This document shows, piece after piece, positions 7,185-10,624 of a DNA stretch of 10,624 bases. Below the pieces are notes generated by a model, which was given only the letters and a program-made list of their open reading frames with translations, ran no database searches and had not been told where the DNA came from. How positions within the stretch are numbered: the first letter of the stretch is position 1; each line of letters opens with the position of its first letter. The DNA is from an uncultured Pseudomonas sp. (GTDB taxonomy: Bacteria > Pseudomonadota > Gammaproteobacteria > Pseudomonadales > Pseudomonadaceae): positions 1 through 10,624 of the forward strand of contig NZ_CAMPHN010000147.1 of assembly GCF_946885885.1 (NCBI RefSeq), given 5' to 3'. The translations under genes were made by a program, and so were the position numbers.

Positions 7185-7628
7185 ACTCGACGGCCCCGCT
7201 GGGCGTCTTAACCATCACCACATCGCCCTCTTCCTTGCCGATCAACGCCCGTGCGATGGGCGAGCCGACCGACAATTTGCGCTGTTTGATATCGGCCTCG
7301 TCTTCGCCGACGATCTGGTAGCTGACGCTTTCGTCGGTTTCGACATTCACGATTTCAACGGTGGTGCCGAAGATCACTTTGCCGGTGTGCTCGATGGTGG
7401 TGACGTCGATTATCACGGCGTTCTGCAGACGGCCTTCGATATCGCGGATGCGTGCCTCGACCATACCCTGCTGCTCGCGCGCGGCATGGTATTCGGCGTT
7501 TTCCTTGAGGTCGCCGAGCTCGCGCGCCGTACCGATGTCCTGGCTGAGCTTGGGGCGCACGACCTTGGTCAGATGGGCCAGTTCTTCCTCCAGGGCGCGC
7601 GCGCCCTGGACGGTCATTGGGTATTTAG

Positions 7629-7632
<4 letters not shown>
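7156..7632 (-). CDS. greA: Transcription elongation factor GreA
   Basis: GreA enters the secondary channel of RNA polymerase and stimulates cleavage of the 3' end of backtracked RNA. The 158-residue protein has the usual length. The N-terminal coiled coil (about 1-77) carries the tip residues Asp41 and Glu44 in [14 protein letters not shown], matching E. coli numbering exactly. The C-terminal FKBP-like globular domain (about 80-158) includes [13 protein letters not shown] (121-133). The ATG overlaps the carB stop codon in an ATGA (7629-7632), and AGGA lies 8 bases upstream in the end of carB, so the two are translationally coupled. Codons 8-15 contain a perfect 22-base palindrome. The 3' end overlaps the start of the next, unknown membrane gene. 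Confidence 0.97.
7589..7610. repeat. Perfect 22-base palindrome inside greA
   Basis: The half-site TCCAGGGCGCG is followed directly by its exact reverse complement. In greA mRNA it would fold as a 9-base-pair GC-rich stem with a CGCG loop, or a slightly longer stem, beginning 22 bases after the A of the start codon. It encodes residues 8-15 (VQGARALE). The centre is a ten-base alternating GC run (7595-7604). Confidence 0.8.

Positions 7633-10624
<2,992 letters not shown>

Overview
This is an ordinary core-genome segment of a gammaproteobacterium, almost certainly Pseudomonas or a close relative. The proteins look like Pseudomonas housekeeping proteins. The gene order carB-greA-(DUF4149-like membrane gene)-yhbY-rlmE-ftsH-folP-glmM-tpiA-secG-tRNA-Leu is, from memory, that of Pseudomonas aeruginosa, and includes tpiA between glmM and secG, which Escherichia coli lacks there. 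The sequence is GC-rich, and many long antisense ORFs are shadows of the real genes. I see no insertion sequence, prophage, CRISPR array, toxin-antitoxin pair or other accessory system.

Layout from right to left, the direction in which all genes but one are read. carB enters from the right edge without its first ~76 codons (7629-10624) and overlaps greA (7156-7632) by an ATGA. A small four-helix membrane gene (6738-7184) starts inside the end of greA. It faces yhbY (6403-6714), the only + strand gene, across a 23-base gap that shares a perfect hairpin with the membrane gene's stop codon. yhbY and rlmE (5661-6287) diverge from a 115-base intergenic region. ftsH (3597-5522), folP (2737-3588), glmM (1356-2702), tpiA (458-1213) and secG (77-454) follow with gaps of 8, 34, 142 and 3 bases. 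A tRNA-Leu(GAG) begins 25 bases after secG and runs off the left edge.

Roles. CarB makes carbamoyl phosphate for arginine and pyrimidines. GreA rescues backtracked RNA polymerase. YhbY and RlmE both act on the large ribosomal subunit. FtsH is the membrane AAA+ protease. FolP makes dihydropteroate for folate. GlmM makes glucosamine-1-phosphate for peptidoglycan and lipopolysaccharide. TpiA is glycolytic and SecG belongs to the protein translocase. The tight spacing from ftsH to secG suggests one or a few long transcripts; only the 142-base glmM-tpiA gap is an obvious place for an extra promoter or processing site.

The points most worth a second look are small: a Ser in place of the usual Pro in the FtsH Walker A loop, a TTG codon with a better ribosome binding site than the conventional ftsH ATG, a perfect 22-base palindrome in the first codons of greA, and the overlap of the unknown membrane gene with greA. 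I found no evidence of a new biological system.
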